Source: Candidatus Bathyarchaeota archaeon | GTDB taxonomy: Archaea > Thermoproteota > Bathyarchaeia > Bathyarchaeales > Bathycorpusculaceae | Assembly (NCBI GenBank): GCA_030672945.1 | Contig: DAOVFL010000015.1 | Coordinates: forward strand, 1-11,659 | Direction: 5' to 3' | DNA: 11,659 nucleotides | In this document: positions 10,910 through 11,659 of the stretch, one piece after another | Position numbering within the stretch: the first letter of the stretch is position 1 | Layout of the letters: every line of letters begins with the position of its first letter | Made by a program: the position numbers and the translations under genes | The notes under the pieces: generated by a model | What the model was told of the DNA's origin: nothing | Databases searched by the model: none | What the model saw: the letters and a program-made list of their open reading frames with translations, nothing else

Positions 10910-11659
10910 TCAACTTCCTTTTTCAGGTTTTATTAAGCTGAGAATGATTCTGTGGATATTCTGGTTTGCGGATGCTATGAACCCTACCTTTTGTTTTGGA
11001 CTCAGCTTAACGTTGAGCGGTGTTCCTTCTGGCGTCGTTATTTTTGCACCTGCCTCCTTTATTATTAGCCAAGCAGCTGCCATGTCCGTTGTACGGAGTT
11101 TTCCACGTATGTCTAGAAAAGCATCTGTTGTGCCATCTGCCACATAACATAGTTCCAGAGCATTTGCGCCTAGGTGGCGTATATGTCTTGTTTCATGAAT
11201 TAAGTTTGTTAATCGAAGTGCTATTTTCTGGACTTTGTACGTGTTTAAATCTATACCTATCATAGCCTCTTCTAAGGACTCAGTTTTGGATGGGGTTATT
11301 TTTTGGTTGTTGCAATATGCACCTTTCCCCTTTTGCGCCGTATAAGTTATGCCATGAACTAGGTCTGTCACCAAGGCTACATGTATTGTGCTTATGATAG
11401 GTTTTGTGGATACAGCTATTGATGTTGCGTAGAAGGGTACACCTCTTACTAGGTTTGTTGTGCCGTCTATCGGGTCTGCTGTTACAAAATTTTCATGTGG
11501 AGTTGAACCGTATTTTTCTATTCCCGATTCTTCACTTATGAACGTGAACGAGGTTTCATGTTCCTTCAAAGTGTTTACTATGACGCCTTCTACCGCAAGG
11601 TCTATCTGTTTTATCGGGTCACCACCTGCTCCTATACCTAAATCTGGCTGCGGTTGGTC
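10910..11659 (-). CDS. Inositol monophosphatase-family phosphatase (5' end outside window)
   Basis: The frame is open to the right edge, so 249 codons are visible and the start is missing. An internal TTG at 11567-11569 is not the true start, because conserved sequence lies before it. Counting from the edge, GIGAGGDPIKQID (8-20) is the first motif, SEESG holds the metal-binding Glu pair (43-44), and DPIDGTTNL (62-70) is the catalytic D-P-I-D-G-T signature. TTDMAAAWLIIKEAGA near the C-terminus replaces the usual W-D-x-A-A-G motif; the Asp is kept. Archaeal members dephosphorylate inositol-1-phosphate and often fructose-1,6-bisphosphate. Either activity is possible here. It leads a two-gene unit with the ICC-like phosphoesterase, whose ATG abuts this stop. 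Confidence 0.92.
   Translation of the reverse strand, partial: DQPQPDLGIGAGGDPIKQIDLAVEGVIVNTLKEHETSFTFISEESGIEKYGSTPHENFVTADPIDGTTNLVRGVPFYATSIAVSTKPIISTIHVALVTDLVHGITYTAQKGKGAYCNNQKITPSKTESLEEAMIGIDLNTYKVQKIALRLTNLIHETRHIRHLGANALELCYVADGTTDAFLDIRGKLRTTDMAAAWLIIKEAGAKITTPEGTPLNVKLSPKQKVGFIASANQNIHRIILSLIKPEKGS

Noticed and set aside
10731..10913. 60-codon minus-strand frame overlapping the phosphoesterase start
   Set aside because: It is a shifted reading of the N-terminal codons of the metallophosphoesterase, whose motifs fix the true frame.

Overview
The window is A+T-rich archaeal chromosome. The evidence is the gene content: an RPA-type single-strand DNA-binding protein built of OB folds, DUF131 (TIGR00304-like) membrane proteins, an ICC-like phosphoesterase, an archaeal IMPase/FBPase-type phosphatase, and a tRNA with a bulge-helix-bulge intron outside the anticodon loop. 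TATA boxes lie about 25-55 bases before many genes, and GTG and TTG starts are frequent. A lineage in the Thermoproteota/Bathyarchaeia range is plausible, but the sequence alone does not fix it.

Bases 1-1149 hold a small accessory set: the start of a NifX/NifB-type iron-molybdenum cofactor-binding protein and a GRG-repeat DUF5320 protein on the minus strand, and a divergent DUF134/UPF0251 helix-turn-helix regulator. These families often occur together and are probably linked to metal or Fe-S handling. A 417-residue protein follows on the minus strand (1403-2656); it appears to join an N-terminal DCD-like (PUA-fold) domain to an amino-methylase domain. The next stretch holds a decayed GNAT acetyltransferase fragment and a tRNA-Leu(UAG).

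Bases 3200-6835 are on the plus strand: a multi-pass membrane protein resembling GT-C glycosyltransferases, tRNA-Thr(GGU), a membrane-anchored coiled-coil protein whose end overlaps rpiA, a small two-helix membrane protein, and tRNA-Met(CAU) with a 31-nt intron at position 45/46.

Bases 6944-11659 hold minus-strand genes interrupted by two plus-strand DUF131 genes. In order: RPA; a DUF131 gene broken by two compensating frameshifts; an intact DUF131 paralogue; a 38-residue single-helix membrane protein; a SWIM zinc-finger protein; an Hsp20 chaperone whose promoter is flanked by an inverted repeat; and a two-gene unit in which an inositol-monophosphatase-family enzyme (5' end outside the window) abuts an ICC-like metallophosphoesterase. 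RPA, SWIM, the phosphoesterase and the methylase suggest DNA-related functions, but they are separate transcription units and most of the window is ordinary core chromosome.

I see no CRISPR array, insertion sequence or prophage. The points most worth following are the DCD-methylase fusion, the frameshifted DUF131 gene with an in-phase slippery heptamer, the tRNA-Met intron, the Hsp20 inverted repeat and several very small genes.
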